Of a stretch of 64,000 nucleotides of DNA, positions 1-11,652 are shown piece after piece (position 1 is the stretch's first letter; each line of letters opens with the position of its first letter). The DNA is from Scylla paramamosain. Its lineage: Eukaryota; Arthropoda; Malacostraca; Decapoda; Portunidae. The translations under genes were made by a program, and so were the position numbers. A model generated the notes under the pieces. That model worked only from the letters and a program-made list of their open reading frames with translations, ran no database searches and was not told the origin of the DNA. The DNA is taken from contig NC_087192.1 of assembly GCF_035594125.1 (NCBI RefSeq), forward strand, positions 2,017,501 to 2,081,500, read 5' to 3'.

Positions 1-35
1 CTTTAGGTGTTTAGCAAGCAGAATTATGCGTAAAC

Positions 36-38
<3 letters not shown>

Positions 39-88
<50 letters not shown>

Positions 89-227
89 AATGATAGGACA
101 ACATTTCATCATAACATTACCTATGCACTCCTCCTCCTCCTCCTCCTCCTCCTCCTCCTTTTCCCTTCCTCATTATCTTCATTCACCCTATCCCCTCATC
201 CCATTTTTTTCTTCTAATCTTACCGTC

Positions 228-262
<35 letters not shown>
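39..262. repeat. Composite microsatellite repeat, copy A: (CT)n, (CTC)n, (GT)n
   Basis: (CT)n at 39-86 is followed by an AACATTT.ATCATA segment, then (CTC)n at about 128-160, then (GT)n at about 231-262. The nonrepetitive parts match the block at 945-1205 in the same order, so this is a dispersed repeat with microsatellites built in rather than three independent loci. Confidence 0.6.
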
Positions 263-264
<2 letters not shown>

Positions 265-943
265 CAGACAGTCGTCAAAATACTAGGTGTACTCAGACTA
301 GTTAGTGTACACAAGCAAACCCATGTATTTGGACTGGCGAGGAAACGTTTAGCATGTGAATTATTATGCTCGAAATCCAAGTACTCCATAACTCTGCGTG
401 CACTTTCGAGTACATTTGACTTCACCTAGAAAATGCAACCTGTTTTTATGATGAGCGTTGGCCAGTATGGGTGAAGCGGAGGGATGACGCAGGTGTGTGG
501 GATTGCTGTGCGAGGCAAGGTATCTGGTTGAGGTCACGCGGGTTCATTTAGGCTGATGACTTGAGCTTCCCCTCAATTAAAGGCCTCCGTTTGTCAAAAT
601 TATTGGTCATTCCCTGCCAATGGGCTGCATAGCGTACTCAGAATGGTGTCTGGAGGTGCAAGGACAAGGTGGTGGTGGTGGTGGCGGAGCTGACAGGTTA
701 GGCAACGCTTCTGGTTATGAAGGACTGCAGTGCCGCGTTTCTCCCCTCGGTACGTGTACACTTCCTTAGCAATGCTGCATCATCCTTCTATTTCAGAGTA
801 TCTCATTACTATTTTATCATACTACGATCATTTAAAACCTTATTACGTAGATGTACATTGAACTGTTGAAAAATGCAGGATTAAGTTAACAAAATACTCA
901 CTCATACTTGAATCTGAGTACAGTACAAGAAGACAAAGGCACG

Positions 944-944
<1 letters not shown>

Positions 945-1026
<82 letters not shown>

Positions 1027-1205
1027 AAACAACATTTGATCATATGACCTCTTGTTTTGTTTGTATTCCTCTTCCTCCTCCTCCTCCTTCTCCATGTTTT
1101 CAATCCTCCCCTCCCCTCCATATTTTCTCTCATCCCCTTCCTCTCGTCCCATGTTTTCCTCTTAATCGTATCCTTGTGTACACGTGCGTTTGTGTGTGTG
1201 ATGGC
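945..1205. repeat. Composite microsatellite repeat, copy B: (CT)n, (CTC)n, (GT)n
   Basis: (CT)n at about 945-1024, then ACAACATTTGATCATA, a CTC-rich segment, a TCTTAATC segment and a CACGTG/(GT) end. The order is the same as at 39-262. Confidence 0.6.
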
Positions 1206-1287
1206 GTTAAGTGTTTGTCTGGTGCATATATTTATATAAGCTCTTTTGTTCGGGGAGGGGGTGGAAGAGTACGTCAAGAGGGCTGGT

Positions 1288-1289
<2 letters not shown>

Positions 1290-1358
<69 letters not shown>

Positions 1359-1422
1359 AGATGTATGCATATGTGTGTGTGAGCCTTGTGTAATACGTTT
1401 CGAAACAACATCGTATCACATC

Positions 1423-1489
<67 letters not shown>
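1290..1489. repeat. (GA)n and (CT)n microsatellites next to the exon 2 donor
   Basis: (GA)n at about 1290-1350 and (CT)n at about 1423-1489 flank a short segment that repeats the GAAACAACAT motif of the neighbouring composite repeats. On the minus strand the (GA) run begins immediately at the donor of the glycoprotein exon (GAG then GTGAGAGAGA), so the intron starts inside the microsatellite. Confidence 0.75.
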
Positions 1490-1491
<2 letters not shown>

Positions 1492-1492
<1 letters not shown>

Positions 1493-2897
1493 TCGGGGAC
1501 ACCTCCTGCAGCACCGGCGCCCCATTGTAGCTACACCCTTCAGCGTGGGCGAACTCCAGTCCACCCACTACCTCCTCTCTCTCCCCGAGGCGCTGCAGCT
1601 CGTACGTCAGGTTGACACTGCTCGCCCACTGCTGGTCTGGCGCGGCGTGGAGGGCGGTGAGGGCGTGGGGGCCGGGCGGGTGGTTGGGATGTGCGGGCAG
1701 GGTGGTGATGTTGAGGTACACAGGATAATACATGCCCTTGTATTTAATGTAACCCTCGATGTCCAGGCACACCACCTTCTCCAGCTCCTCCGGCAGGCCC
1801 TCTTCTGTCGGCAATAAGGCGTCGTAGTCCAGGAAGGTGGTGCACAGCGTGACCTGACAGGAAGAGAAAAGTGCATGGATGAGGATGATAGGTACAGGAT
1901 GACACACGTTTATGACTGGGGAGGAGAGGTAGTGATTGGTAAGTTTTGTGAGGGCACCGACTGACTGGAGGCAGGTCGTGAAGGGAAGACCGATTGAAGA
2001 TTGTTTGTGAAAGGGGATTGTTGGTAGGGACTGTTAAGTATGTGCAGACATTGCGACAAATCACAGGTAGGTAGTGAAGGGAACATAAGTTGAAGAATGA
2101 GTACAGTACTTTAATCCTCAGAAGACACTACTGCGAAACTACTCCTTTTGCCGTTTCTCTAGAGTCAAGGGCTGGCGCATTGTACGAGTCTCCTCCAGCT
2201 GTTTCTGTCCCTTGCATATTCCTCCGTGACTCCTCCTCTTTGCAGTTCTAACACAATTCTATCTCTTCATCTCACTCTGTCTTCTCCTCGATGTTCTTCC
2301 CTCAACTGTCTTTCTCCAGGCTATTGCAAAACTAGCTAGGAATAAAAACAAACTCATTCTTCAGTCCGTGTTGCTTTTAGTACCTAGTGTACCTCCAGTA
2401 GGCAGGTAGGTTTCCTATGGAGAATGCCAAGTATAGAGGCCTGATGACTTTTTGCAGCTTCGTTTGTTTATCTTAGGGTGTTTTTTTTTTTTTTTATGTG
2501 ATATAGTACTGTTTGAAACAATGGTTAAGTCACACAGGGAAATGGAGGAGAAGCAGGAGGCGACTGACTGTAGTGTGATGTAATGCAACTGAAACGTGAT
2601 TCTGACTAATATATGACTAAAATTACTGAAATGCACTGCAGTAAAAACTGAAACTTTATATACGTAGCACTGCCTGCAACTCGACGCAACACTGACTGAG
2701 ATAACGCAACACTAAAATGTATGACAACACTGAGTGAAACACGACACATCACTGCCTGAAACACAACGCAACACGAAAATGTAACACAACACTGAGTGAT
2801 CGACATATCCAGGCACACCACCTTCTCCAGTTCCTCCGGCAGGCCCTCTTCTGTCGGCAATAAGGCGTCGTAGTCCAGTCCCCAGTCCCCAAACTAT

Positions 2898-2928
<31 letters not shown>

Positions 2929-3421
2929 CCTGAGGACCTGGTATATCACAGCACACAGCCCACGACACATCACTGCCTGAAACACAACGCAAAACTGGAA
3001 CGGAACAAGTGAAGCAATCCAGCACACTTGAATGAGTCATGACTGTACTGATCGAAACACTTGAAACTGGAACTATCTCTCCCTTCTTCTTGCCCCTCCA
3101 GTACCACCCCAACCCTGACGTCCCCTCAGATCACTGGGAGGAGGAAGAAGACCAACTAGGAAACGAGATTTTGCGGAAAGAAGATTCTCGCGACGGAAAT
3201 GAAGAGTATAATCAATCGACCCCTTGAACTACCAGAAAACACAGCACGTGCCACACAGTCTTTTGTTTGATTAGAGCATTAGATCGTCGCTGGTGGTGGT
3301 GGTGGTGCTGCTGCTGCTGCTACTACCACTACTACTACTATTTTTATGTAGGAGGAGCACCGGCTAAGGACAAAAAAAAAAAGAAGAAGAAAAAAGGGCT
3401 TACTGAGATGCCAGTCCCCAA

Positions 3422-3466
<45 letters not shown>

Positions 3467-4860
3467 CCTGAGGACTTGGAATATCACAGCACACAACCCA
3501 ATCACCAATTTCAACCCAGTGTAAAGATTGGAGGTGGCTATAGTTAGTGATTAGTAATTCAAGATAGTAAAGATAAAAAAGTAATTAGGTAGTAAAGATG
3601 GTGATTAGTAATTAAAGAAAGATATACCAAATAGCGGTCTCTCTATTGACTCGGCACTAATATAATATGATTATTGAATGTACAATACTCCAGTCACCTG
3701 CTGCTATACAAGAACCAGTGTCTTCCCATCCTTTTAAATGTTACTTCATTAAATTTAAATTCGTTACAAATTCTGTTTCAAATAAAGCTTAAATTCAACA
3801 AAACTAGGACAAAGACCAATTGGAAACAGCGCGCATCAACGGCGCCGACAACAGAATCTACATCAGTGTTGCCAACTGTGGTCATTAATGCCCTGTGTGG
3901 CATCAAGATTTACCATGAAATGGCCTTTATATTACGCTTCGTGCACCAAATGATTTTCGTCTCCCCATCTCAAAAGTTACGGTTCCCGTCGTCCTCAACA
4001 TCATTAGCGGGAAGGGAGAACGAATAACTTGGAAATTAGATTTTTTGCAAAGGAAATAGAAGTTGATTTTGCAACGGAAATCGTTTGGGTCCTTGTCGGC
4101 ATCACGTGAAAACATGACATGTGGCGCATCAGAAATTCGTCGGTTGGCTGAAACTGCAGATTAACCGAAATTTTAGATCCTTACCGGCAGAAAAAAAAAA
4201 AAATCTTCCTTTTTTACGCAGAAATAAAAAAAAAGTAGAATGCGTGACTTGTTTCTTTTCATTCCTTCCCTCTCATTCCGTTTGACTGACACATCGCTCG
4301 GTAAGATGAACTTTTAAGTAGTCAAAACCTACTGTTAGCGTTTGATTTCATCCATGACTAAAACTTATGGTATTACACTCCCTCTATAAACGTGCCGAGT
4401 TTATAAATAACACACACACACACACACACACACATACACACACACACAGCTGACTGAAAAAAAAACCTACATAAATCTAAATACAGCAAACCAAACTACA
4501 CAAACTAACGCCAAACTCCACAACAAATACTCTACAGCAAGTTAAACACACTCAAATGAACAAACGCGCCACACACTTACGGACACGAGGGTGGAGGACA
4601 CGAGGGTGGAGAAAAACAACCACTAAACACAGCAAACAGAACCACACAAACTAAACACACACCTACAGCAAGTCTACCACACCTACTACTACAGCTAAAC
4701 ACAATAAAACCCAACACGCCACACACTTACGGACACAAGAGTGGAAGAAAACGTGGTGGAAGAAAACTACTACATAAACATAAACACAGAAAAATAGAAC
4801 CACACAAATTGAACCCAAATCCAACAATTACACTATGACTACCTAAACACAGCCAGATGA

Positions 4861-4891
<31 letters not shown>

Positions 4892-5312
4892 GTATATAAA
4901 TGTAAACACACTTAACACTTAACACAGACAACAATTACACTACAACTATCTTAACACGCCCATATGAACAAACACTTACGGACACGAGAGTGGAGGGCAC
5001 GTGGTGAAGGTAAAGAGACAGGTTGAAGTCACCGCGGAAGAACACGAGGCAGGAGGAGGGCGGGTGAAGCAGCGCCTCCTCCTCCAGACACACAAACCCG
5101 ACGAAGGGCAGGGTTAGGTTGTCTGCGTCCACTGTGGCGTTGCAAGGTGCGCACTCCCCCTCCTTAGCCCACGAGGCGCCCCTCACGCACGCCCACACTG
5201 TCGCCCATGTCACCACCCACAGGTAGTAGTAGTAGTAGTAGTAGTAGTAGTAACACCAAGCGCCACCATTCACTTGTGTCTGAGTTATGCATGTCACCTT
5301 AGCGCCGCCCAT
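1492..5312 (-). CDS. Unrecognised secreted or membrane glycoprotein, 5' part (2 exons, partial)
   Basis: Two exons join in phase 0. Exon 1 is 5312-4980, from an ATG to a GTAAGT donor. Exon 2 is 1853-1492, after a pyrimidine-rich CAG acceptor and before GTGAGA; it leaves in phase 2, so the gene continues off the left edge. About 231 residues are visible. The N-terminus has a hydrophobic Tyr/Trp/Val-rich stretch (residues 20-43, including ten consecutive Tyr from a TAC microsatellite) that could be a signal peptide or signal anchor. Downstream are several Cys and five N-glycosylation sequons (NATV, NLTL, NLSL, NITT, NLTY), so an extracellular domain is inferred. I do not recognise the family. 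Both exons are GC-rich beside AT-rich flanks, which supports coding status. No RNA evidence was available, and an upstream noncoding exon or a different start is possible. Confidence 0.6.
2808..2878 (-). pseudogene. 71-bp duplicate of an internal part of exon 1492-1853
   Basis: Matches 1762-1832 with a single visible mismatch (C to T), and in the same orientation. It covers the exon segment that reads LDYDALLPTEEGLPEELEKV. It has no splice signals of its own and runs into other sequence after the shared block, so it is a broken exon copy within intron 1 of the glycoprotein gene. It directly abuts a LINE fragment at 2882-2962. Confidence 0.8.
2882..2962 (-). mobile_element. LINE 3'-region fragment with (TAC)n
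   Basis: Closely matches 3411-3500: CCAGTCCCCAAACT, (TAC)n, ACCACCCCTGAGGAC, then TATCACAGCACACA. The 3411-3500 copy is continuous with a recognisable LINE 3' end, so this is a second fragment of the same element. Confidence 0.6.
3340..3500 (-). mobile_element. Jockey/CR1-like LINE 3' end, antisense to the plus strand
   Basis: The plus strand reads ATGTAGGAGGAGCACCGGCTAA, an A-rich run, GGGCTTACTGAGATGCCAGTCCCCAAAC. The 3' end of the minus-oriented LINE at 21808-21900 has the same series. The remainder carries (TAC)n and a block shared with 2882-2962. Confidence 0.65.
3600..3810 (-). mobile_element. Degenerate retroelement 3' tail
   Basis: Shares GACTCGGCACTAA and the following TGTTTCAA-GCTTAA context with 13365-13720, a repeat resembling the antisense 3' region of a non-LTR element. 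Heavily decayed, and the boundaries are approximate. Confidence 0.35.
4412..4447. repeat. (CA)n microsatellite
   Basis: Near-perfect CA run. The CA-rich region continues irregularly to about 4890, filling the intron between the two glycoprotein exons. Confidence 0.8.
4570..5010 (-). repeat. Three tandemly spaced copies of the exon 1 donor segment
   Basis: The segment CACTTACGGACACGAG.GTGGAGG (the minus-strand end of exon 1 plus its GTAAGT donor) occurs at about 4573-4612, 4727-4758 and 4973-5010. The spacers are CA-rich. Only the 4973-5010 copy is attached to the long coding exon. The other two look like decayed duplicates that still carry a donor consensus. Confidence 0.65.
5219..5252. repeat. 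(GTA)n/(TAC)n microsatellite inside coding exon 1
   Basis: Uninterrupted trinucleotide repeat. On the minus strand it reads as ten Tyr codons inside the hydrophobic N-terminus of the glycoprotein gene. Length change would be in frame. Confidence 0.85.
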
Positions 5313-5430
5313 CTTTGAATGTGGATAAAGAAGGTTTTTGTGTTATTTTGTTACTTTTGCGTGTCTGGTTAGGTTTTTTGTATATTTTATCTCACTTTTT
5401 TTTGCACATTTTTTTGTTTTTTTTTTTGTC

Positions 5431-5515
5431 TCGTCGTACATTATAAAAAATTTTGTACGTATTTTTCTTTTTATACACAGTTATACATATATCTGCATTT
5501 CATCTTCTCTAATGA

Positions 5516-5556
<41 letters not shown>

Positions 5557-5842
5557 TCAACGCTTGTTCCTTTCTTTTCACGTTTTACCTCATCGTACAG
5601 CAAAGAAAACTGCTGTACGTCCATATTCTTTTGATGTTTTTTTTTTACCGTCTGCTCGTACATTTTATAAATTATCGTACATATTCTTTTTTGTTAGAAT
5701 CTCGTAGTACATTACAGAAAACTCTCGTACGCGGAGCTTCCATTACGTTATTTGCAGTATATTACCGGTACAACACTTATTTTCCATTAACTTTCTCACT
5801 TCATAAGCCACTTTCTCTAATATGGTAAGTTATGGATAGTAA

Positions 5843-5886
<44 letters not shown>

Positions 5887-6175
5887 CAAGACAAGACAAA
5901 AGAAAACGGAAAATAAAATAAAAGGAAAACGAACAGAAAAAGAAAGAACAGACCTATTTTCTGTTAACTATGCACGCTAAATCCAAAATAATAAGTCACA
6001 GCGAGTACTTATTGACACCAAGCTTTCCTTCCTGTACACGCAGAGTAAATGAAAAAAATAAATCACAACGATTGCTCGACCATTTGGGACGCATGTAACC
6101 TACACCAGCTAAACAAACTCGTGACACAATACATTTTAGCACCGTCTCAATAAAGCTGACCTATTTACCGTTATC

Positions 6176-6213
<38 letters not shown>

Positions 6214-6500
6214 GCGCTGCGACAAAGTAACCACTCTTCACCCCGATTACGTTGTTAGAATTTGTTAGACGTATTTTTTTCTATCTTTTTCACATACTGT
6301 ACCTAACGTATATTTAATTTTCTTTTATGATTTTTATTCATTTATTTTATTTTTTTCTGTTCCTTAAGTTCCTTTGACTTTTTACAATTTCGTCGTACAC
6401 TATAGAAAGTCGTTGTACGTCACATTCTTTCGATCTTTTTACAATGTCTATTCATACATTGTACAAAACTATCGTACGTGTTCTTCAGTATCCTTTTTCC
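5431..6500. repeat. Dispersed ~60-bp repeat with paired GTAC dyads (six copies)
   Basis: Copies start near 5431, 5591, 5655, 5701, 6390 and 6451. Each reads TCGTAC, a short A-rich spacer, then a second GTAC or GTACGT, usually followed by ATTCTTT and a T-rich stretch. The three inner copies are almost contiguous, and the last two are adjacent. The paired GTAC elements form an imperfect dyad. Confidence 0.55.
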
Positions 6501-8421
6501 ATACTTTCATTTATCTAATTTAGCACTTTTCAGTATCATTAAACGTTATGAAGAACACAAACGATACAACACGGTCCGCTCCACTCCTCACCACCACCAC
6601 CATTACAGCCTAAATCACGACCACCACCACTGAAGCAGCCGAACCTAAACACCTCATGGTAAGGGAAAACAAGAGTGATTATGACCACCGGAGCCCCAAC
6701 AACATAAAAAAAGAAAAAAAATATATTGCATTGTCTGCGCTAGCTAATGTGTGACTGCGCGCGGGGGAGAAGGACGAGGAGAAAAGATCACAGCTGGAAT
6801 AGATGGACGGGGAAAAAAAAAAATAGATAAATAGAATAAATAAGAAATAATAAATAAGAAATAACGGCATGTTCGCATCAGAAGGACAAGCAATGACAAA
6901 GCACCACCACCGCCACCACCACTACCTCCTCCACAGCACTCCACAATGCGACTGACCACAGACGCTATTCGCAAATGTTTCATCGTTCCAGCTCTATTAG
7001 TTTCATCAGGGTTTGGGAAAGTTCTGTCCGTTTCCAAGGTGATTTTCGTGATTCCAGCAATAGTATTATCTCTGTTCGTCATCATTAATGAGAGAAAACA
7101 CCCGTGAAAACCTGAGTGATCATCTTCTTGGGGTTTTTGGAATTAGTGTATGAGGGAATGATGCTAGCTGAGGAACACGACCACGGGATAAAGTGAAGTA
7201 CGAGGAACAGGACAAGCGTGGCCAAGGAAGCTAAAAAGTCATTAAACCTAACCAACGGTCAATGTTATGAAAATAAAAGTAGTTTCGTTGTTGAAGGACA
7301 CACACACACACACACACACACACATAATCTTCATAGCACTTCATATTTTTATTGACTTGCTACCCATGACAGTATTAAGAATTGAAAATTAAACTTAATA
7401 ATAAAAAAAGAAGTTGCTGGTTTCTGTGTTTCTTTTCAGCATATTATTGACATGAAATTAAATAATAGCAGATTACTAGTTAAATTTTTGCCGAGTCTAT
7501 TTATTTATTCTATTAAGTGAAAGATTGCTTGAGTATAAAAAATAGCAAGTAAATAAATAATGAATAAATATAAATGTGTGCGGTATTAGTGAGCTGTAAG
7601 AGGCGAAGCGGAAGAATACAGAGTGGCTGGACACAACGAAGTGCCGCCAATCAAACTCGTCTACACTACCATCTTTTCTGACCGCTCATTGGGCACTGTA
7701 CTTTCTTATATGAAGAGGTTTCCATGAATATGCTATTTAAATGTATTATCGCTTTTTTTTTTATAATGTATACTCGCTTTTATTCTTTCTAAAGCATATT
7801 GTACATTACTATTATTTTCATCCTTGATTACGAAACAAATCGGCAAGATCAATTAGTCATTTTCGTTACCAGAAAGCAAATATTTTTATCCTCACTATCA
7901 AAGTATGAAAAGGAGAAGTTACACACGCAGCACACTCATTGCTTCAGCATTACTTCTTGATTCCTGCACAAGTTTTCAATCTCATAACTTGTCGAATAGA
8001 GAGTAACTTCCCTTTCCAACAATATCTAATCCCCAAGTATCCACTCATCCTTTCTCCAGTATCATTTATTCTCTTTCCAGTACTACATGACACACAAGCT
8101 TTCACTCTTGTAGCTTGTCCTGCACACGTTACCAATATGAGTGTCATGACGCAGGACTAAAGAAAATTCTAAAGTCTTTTCCATTACGGCTCGCGCAAAG
8201 TAGCCAAGATAACTGCTGCTCCCGCCACACACTCATCACGAGTATACCAGTGACGGCAGTAGTAGTAGTAGTAGTAGTAGCGGGACTGATGGTGGTTGTA
8301 ATGGTACTCGTGAATGGAGCAGTCACTGAACTATCGGTACTACTGCCACTGAGATAACGATCTAAATGTATGAATGAATGAATAAACAGATAAATAAATT
8401 GTATGACGGATTGCGTTTGTC

Positions 8422-8459
<38 letters not shown>

Positions 8460-8690
8460 GCCAGCAGGAACGCACACCCCGGCCTCCACGTCACAGCTCG
8501 CCGCGCGCGTGACTACATACATTTCTGATCCTAACCCATGTGCACCCTTGTCCTCCCCGGGGCCCTCATCTCCCTCACCCCGCCCTGCCCCGCCCCTCTC
8601 CGCCCACGTAAACATGCGCCTCGCTCACCTCTGCCCGCCCCGTCCCGACCCGCCCCACTGGATCCCCGCTTGAGCCCGGTAAAGTTAAAT
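8460..8690. other. GC/CpG-rich block
   Basis: Contains CGCGCG and several CCCCGCCC/CCCGCCCC motifs in an otherwise AT-rich region. No convincing ORF or splice context. It could be a promoter-associated island, but no gene start is visible beside it. Confidence 0.4.
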
Positions 8691-9684
8691 GCCGCTTCTC
8701 TAAAAAAATTCGAGGACTGCTTTCTCTCACGTTTCGGCGTCTCACCTCGATTACTTTTGACAAGCTTTTCTGGAAGTCATTGTGGTTTTCAAGAGTGTAT
8801 TTTTTTTTTTTTCTATATATGTTTTTAGTCATGGTTTAACAAGGACTATATCTTCAAAAGCCAAAAAAACACGTATGGAAACCCGATTTATAACCTTTGT
8901 GGCCCTTGATGTGTATCTTTTGAGAGCTTAAGATGTGTCAAAATAAGTGGTAAGCAGTATATATTTTTTTTTTCTTTATTGAGGTTTTATGGCCCAAGAT
9001 ACAGCAGTTAGCTATTACAACGCTTTACTGTTAAACCCAAACACCCGCCACGAAAGCACTGTTGGGATGCTTACTGGTAAAAACTTAAATGTATAGTCTA
9101 TTGAAATGCATCATATTTTAATCATTCGATTTAAAGGACGATGGGTTGAAATTTCTGTGCCGGGTCTGATCGTATAAATGAATCCTCCTCACTACTACTA
9201 ACCGTCCACTCCGTCTGTTAATGACGCAATGGGTGTCAATACTATTCTGTGCTGGAGGACAAGGGACGCCTCTGCACCAGGATGTTAAGTCCCTGTTTTA
9301 CTGTTGCTATTCCTTTAAGTGTGTGGATGGAATGGCAAGGCGAGAATGCTGAGGAGAGAGAGAAAGAAAGGAGAGGCAAGAAGATGAATGGTCAGCTTAT
9401 TATCAAGTATACTTTTTTTCCTTTTCACTCAAAATCTATAAAGGTTTACCACTCGTAGGACTACCTGAACTAATGCTACAATTTTCTGCAAAAGACTTCT
9501 TAGCGAATGAATTGTTTAACCCTTTAACTGTTACTGACAGTGTGACATTCTTTATTTCATTTCAGTAAGATTAGATTTTACTCAGTGGATATGATGTTAC
9601 GAACACTAAATCAGTTACTATATATCTACTGACTGACTCACCATCCTTGCCGCCAGTGGTGTCTCTCAAAGCAGTATTCTGAAC

Positions 9685-10281
9685 CAGAGATTCGCAAACT
9701 GTGCGCCGTGACGATCACCAAAGTGTCCTGCTATGTGTTATTAAACCTGTTCATTTTAGCAGGTCTGCATTGCACTCACTACAGGGTTGATGCGCCGTCA
9801 AAGTTCAGGATGTACAGTCCTTTCCACACTTACGGTCATCACGTAGCGCTGCCAGTGTGTGAATCGCCTGCTGTGAACCGCCTGCTTTCGACTTGTATCC
9901 GAAACAAACCCCGCCATTCCTTCCATCATCCTCCCGCTTATTCGTGCTGACTGCATGATGGGTCTCAGATGTGAATCGAAACAGGCGGCTCACATCAGGC
10001 GATTCACATTCTAGTAACGCGAAGTGATGAACGTGGCGGCCAAGTCTTGTAACCTGATGCTCTCACTTCCGCTGTGGTAAGAGTCTTCCTTCATTCTTCC
10101 GTCCTCCGATCTTAGAACCTTTGACTTCTCAGGTTTTGTAAGGTGACAGGCAGCACATGGGAGGACTTAAGGTTGAGACGAAACGGTTAGATTAGCGGAA
10201 AAGAATACGGCACATGAACACATTTTTGGCAGTGACTGTACCTTGAATTGGCCGTTAAGCAGCAAAATTTGAGAATCACTA
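9685..10281. mobile_element. hAT-type nonautonomous element (597 bp)
   Basis: The left end reads CAGAGATTCGCAAACTGTGC. The inverted right end reads TAGTGATTCTCAAATTTTGC on the opposite strand, giving ~23-bp terminal inverted repeats of hAT type. They are flanked by an imperfect 8-bp target duplication: TTCTGAAC (9677-9684) and CTCTAAAC (10282-10289), 6 of 8 matching. No transposase ORF is present. An internal inverted repeat pairs 9857-9884 with 9982-10009. Confidence 0.75.
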
Positions 10282-11364
10282 CTCTAAACCAATTTACCTG
10301 ATAGACTGATGCACCGTGTCTTTGACGTTGGAGGCCATGGATCGCCATCCCTCCCGATCTTCTGCCTCTCTCAATAAACCCTGTGCCCTGCTGTTGTCTC
10401 CAGCATCTCGTACCAAGCTGTCCAGATATTTCACTCATTGTCTCTCTGTCTCTTTCCCTTTTATAATTCCTCGTAAGTCCTCCTTCGCTTATTACATGAT
10501 CTATAAATGATAATTGCCTCGCTAGGATTACGAGTATTCTCAGGAGCGTTCCATTCATCCGCGCTCTTCTTGGTACTTCGTCTAAGCCATCCTCATATAA
10601 TGCTGGGGAGAAACTGCAGCAGTCAGAGGGTTAGTTATGTAAGCCATGTGGCGCTAGAGGTAAAGGGATGGAGCGGGAGAGCGTAACGAGGGCGGCAAGG
10701 TCACCACCCTTCCCCAAGCAGCCAGGTCATAGGGTCACGTGGTCACGCCGACACTTCCTCTCCCGGATTTACATGATGGCGTAACAAAGAGAGCTGCTTC
10801 CTCCCGCACGCCGCTCACAAGGTCACACCACTCGAGTGGACACGCAAAGATAATGTTGCACACTGTACGTACTTCATTCCTGATTACGGTCGCATTTATT
10901 ACTATTACTATTAATGTTGTTGTTGTTATTATTACTATTATTGCTATTATTATTATTATTATTATCATTATTGTTATTATTATTATTATTATTTATTTTC
11001 ATCCATTTCTAGCGTTAAAAGTGTGGCGGTAGTATAAGTCAGGTTAGGTTAGGTTAGTTCAAAGCCGTCACGTGTGTCTCTCCTGGTGTCTCGGGGCACT
11101 GACAGGGCGTGGATTCGTGGGACGTGTTCAGGATCCCCCGGGAGTTTACGTGTTCCCAGAGGCCCCGAAATGCGGTGCGGAGGAGGTGGCGTGCTGGCCC
11201 AGCGTGACGCAGCAGTGGTGACGGAGTTGTTGCGTCAGGAGAGGGAAAATAATGAGAGTGTGACATGTGTAGCTCTGATGGCTTTTTGCAGCTTTCCTTG
11301 TTTTCTTATGTTCTTTTTTATCCCTTATCATGAAAAATAATGAACATTTTAATGCTACAGGGAC

Positions 11365-11540
11365 TCTGAACTAGGGCAACAACAACAACAATAACAACAC
11401 CAAGAACCAAAACATTGAAGATGCCCGTCACTAAAGAGTATAGTCAGAAAAGGAGTATTTAAAATTTGAGAAGTGTCTCGATAACTCCCTGGGATGCAAA
11501 ACTAAGTAATGGGACGTGGGTGAGAGTGAAAGCAAGCAGT
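11365..11540 (-). mobile_element. LINE 3'-end fragment
   Basis: The plus strand shows GGGCAACAACAAC, GATGCCCGTC, then AATTTGAGAAGTGTCTCGATAACTCCC. Read on the minus strand this encodes a decayed LxRxxSRHFSNF tail, the same C-terminal region as the LINE at 21808-23325. Confidence 0.5.
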
Positions 11541-11652
11541 TCGTGTCTCTACACACTAAAGGCAATGCAGTAGTGTAGTAATGGTAAATTGTTAACCGGT
11601 ACCAGCCCGCCATTGTTTTAGTTAGCGCTGTTAGAGAGTGAGCGGCTGGAGG

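Larger units (their letters stand above)
5313..11640. other. Intergenic region between divergent genes
   Basis: No exon is supported on either strand. The region lies between the start of the minus-strand glycoprotein gene and the start of the plus-strand metalloprotease gene, so both promoters should be in it. Simple repeats: (ATT)n 5513-5557, (GTA)n 5839-5885, (CA)n 6180-6212, (AC)n 7293-7324, (GTA)n 8258-8282, (GT)n 8423-8457, (ATT)n-like 10890-10995. The block at 8460-8690 is distinctly C/G-rich and CpG-rich. Three TTAGG units lie at about 11040-11055. The larger repeats are listed separately. Confidence 0.6.

Noticed and set aside
26..1564. ORFs with long Leu-Ser, Glu-Arg or Cys-Val runs
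   Set aside because: They are readings through (CT)n, (GA)n and (GT)n microsatellites without splice or family support. The same applies at 18.3-18.5, 35.3-36.0, 38.3-38.6 and 46.0-46.4 kb.
11040..11057. TTAGG repeats as a telomere
   Set aside because: Only about three units; at most an interstitial trace of the arthropod telomere motif.
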